NCBI GenBank assembly: GCA_016710385.1 | Contig: JADJVX010000017.1 | Span: 1 to 64,000 of the forward strand | Source of the DNA: Actinomycetales bacterium | GTDB lineage: Bacteria > Actinomycetota > Actinomycetes > Actinomycetales > Dermatophilaceae | Direction: 5' to 3' | DNA: 64,000 nucleotides | Part shown: piece after piece, positions 63,244 through 64,000 of the stretch | How the letters are laid out: each line of letters opens with the position of its first letter | Position numbering within the stretch: position 1 is the stretch's first letter | Notes under the pieces: model-generated | Seen by the model: only the letters and a program-made list of their open reading frames with translations | What the model was told of the DNA's origin: nothing | Databases searched by the model: none | Position numbers and translations under genes: made by a program

Positions 63244-64000
63244 TCAGACGCCCTTGAAGGCGTCGCGCAGCTTGCCCATGAAGCCCTTGTCGGTGGGCGC
63301 GACCCGGCCGGCGGGACGTTCCTCGCCGCGGCTGGCCGCGAGCTGGCGCAACAACTCGGCCTGGGCCTCGGTCAGCTTGGTCGGGGTGCGCACGTCGGCG
63401 TGCACGATGAGGTCGCCGCGTCCGGCGCCGCGCAAGTGGGTGACCCCCAGGCCCCGCAGGGTGATGACGTCGCCGGGCTGGGTGCCGGCGGCGAAGTCGA
63501 GCGACCGGTCGCCGTCCAGAGTCGTCAAGTGCAGGTTGGCCCCGAGTGCGGCCGCTGTCATGGGGATCTCCATCCGGCAGTGCAGGTCGTCACCACGCCG
63601 GGTGAACAGGGCATGCGGCGTGACGGTGACCTCGACGTAGAGGTCTCCGGCCGGACCGCCGCCGGCGCCGACCTCCCCCTCGCCGGTGAGCTGGATGCGC
63701 GTGCCGGAGTCGACCCCGGCCGGCACCTTGAGGGTGAGGGTGCGTCGGGTGCGGACTCGACCCTGCCCCGAGCATTCGAAGCACGGTCGGCTGATCGTCG
63801 ACCCGTATCCGTGGCAGTTCTGGCATGGCCGCGAGGTCATGACCTGGCCGAGGAAGGAGCGCTGCACCGACTGGATCTCACCGCGGCCGCCGCACAAGGT
63901 GCAGGTGCTCAGCCCGGTGCCCGGCTGGCAGCCGTCGCCGTGGCAGGTCGAACACCGCACCGCGGTCTCGATGGCGAGGTCCTTCTCGGCGCCGAAGACG
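63244..64000 (-). CDS. dnaJ: Chaperone DnaJ, N-terminal part outside the window
   Basis: The C-terminal ~250 residues of DnaJ, cochaperone of DnaK. The four zinc-finger repeats are complete (CSTCHGDG, CTLCGGRG, CQNCHGYG, CFECSGQG), followed by the two substrate-binding beta domains and the tail GFMGKLRDAFKGV. The J domain lies beyond position 64000. The place next to rsmE marks this as the second actinobacterial DnaJ (dnaJ2, usually after hrcA) rather than the dnaK-grpE copy. Confidence 0.93.
   Translation of the reverse strand, partial: VFGAEKDLAIETAVRCSTCHGDGCQPGTGLSTCTLCGGRGEIQSVQRSFLGQVMTSRPCQNCHGYGSTISRPCFECSGQGRVRTRRTLTLKVPAGVDSGTRIQLTGEGEVGAGGGPAGDLYVEVTVTPHALFTRRGDDLHCRMEIPMTAAALGANLHLTTLDGDRSLDFAAGTQPGDVITLRGLGVTHLRGAGRGDLIVHADVRTPTKLTEAQAELLRQLAASRGEERPAGRVAPTDKGFMGKLRDAFKGV

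Overview
The window comes from a high-GC actinobacterium. The gene order from dnaG-dgt through glyS, zur, uppS, recO, era, ybeY, phoH and rsmE to dnaJ is the conserved actinobacterial chromosomal block, also seen in mycobacteria. The accessory genes (DUF6318-like lipoproteins, actinobacterial-type GluBCD transporter, EtfD) suggest a Micrococcales member, perhaps Intrasporangiaceae or Dermatophilaceae. This placement is inference. I see no transposase, integrase, phage gene or CRISPR array.

Layout. 1-2200: end of a glutamate-type ABC transporter, frameshifted as sequenced. 2362-8001: electron-transfer flavoprotein genes, the membrane Fe-S oxidoreductase EtfD and an acyl-CoA dehydrogenase; several of these are also broken as sequenced. 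8177-17770: a 3197-residue polyunsaturated-fatty-acid-synthase-like megasynthase (KS-AT-KS-ACPx6-KR-DH). 17816-23263: a eukaryote-style one-chain acyl-CoA carboxylase whose biotin carboxylase domain looks dead. 23315-24085, convergent: a phosphopantetheinyl transferase. Together these form a plausible secondary-lipid locus: the carboxylase would handle malonyl-type extender, the synthase would build the chain on its carriers, the transferase would activate the carriers, and the dehydrogenase-Etf-EtfD chain would desaturate or oxidise acyl-CoA and pass electrons to quinone.

24124-36973: tRNA-Asn, dnaG, dgt, dusB, a SigE-like sigma factor with its membrane partner, glyS and small unknowns. 37080-40250: a Zur-box-controlled zinc uptake operon znuACB-zur with His-rich tails. 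40273-43406: a tandem duplication of a two-gene secreted cassette. 43542-51871: ZIP transporter, a YczE/MocR divergent pair, uppS, an AbiEi/DUF559-like protein, recO, alkB and leuA with a Leu-rich leader peptide. 52092-56541: a large secreted repeat protein and an M4 metalloprotease. 56555-64000: a PIG-L deacetylase, a methyltransferase and the conserved era-corC-ybeY-phoH-HIT-rsmE-dnaJ cluster.

The most unusual signal is dispersed. The octamer GTATGCCG (often GGTATGCCGT) occurs about 79 times, equally in both orientations, in all reading frames and between genes, about once per 0.8 kb. In two intergenic regions it forms perfect inverted repeats. Density, lack of polarity and hairpin use recall the DNA uptake sequences of Neisseria and Pasteurellaceae.
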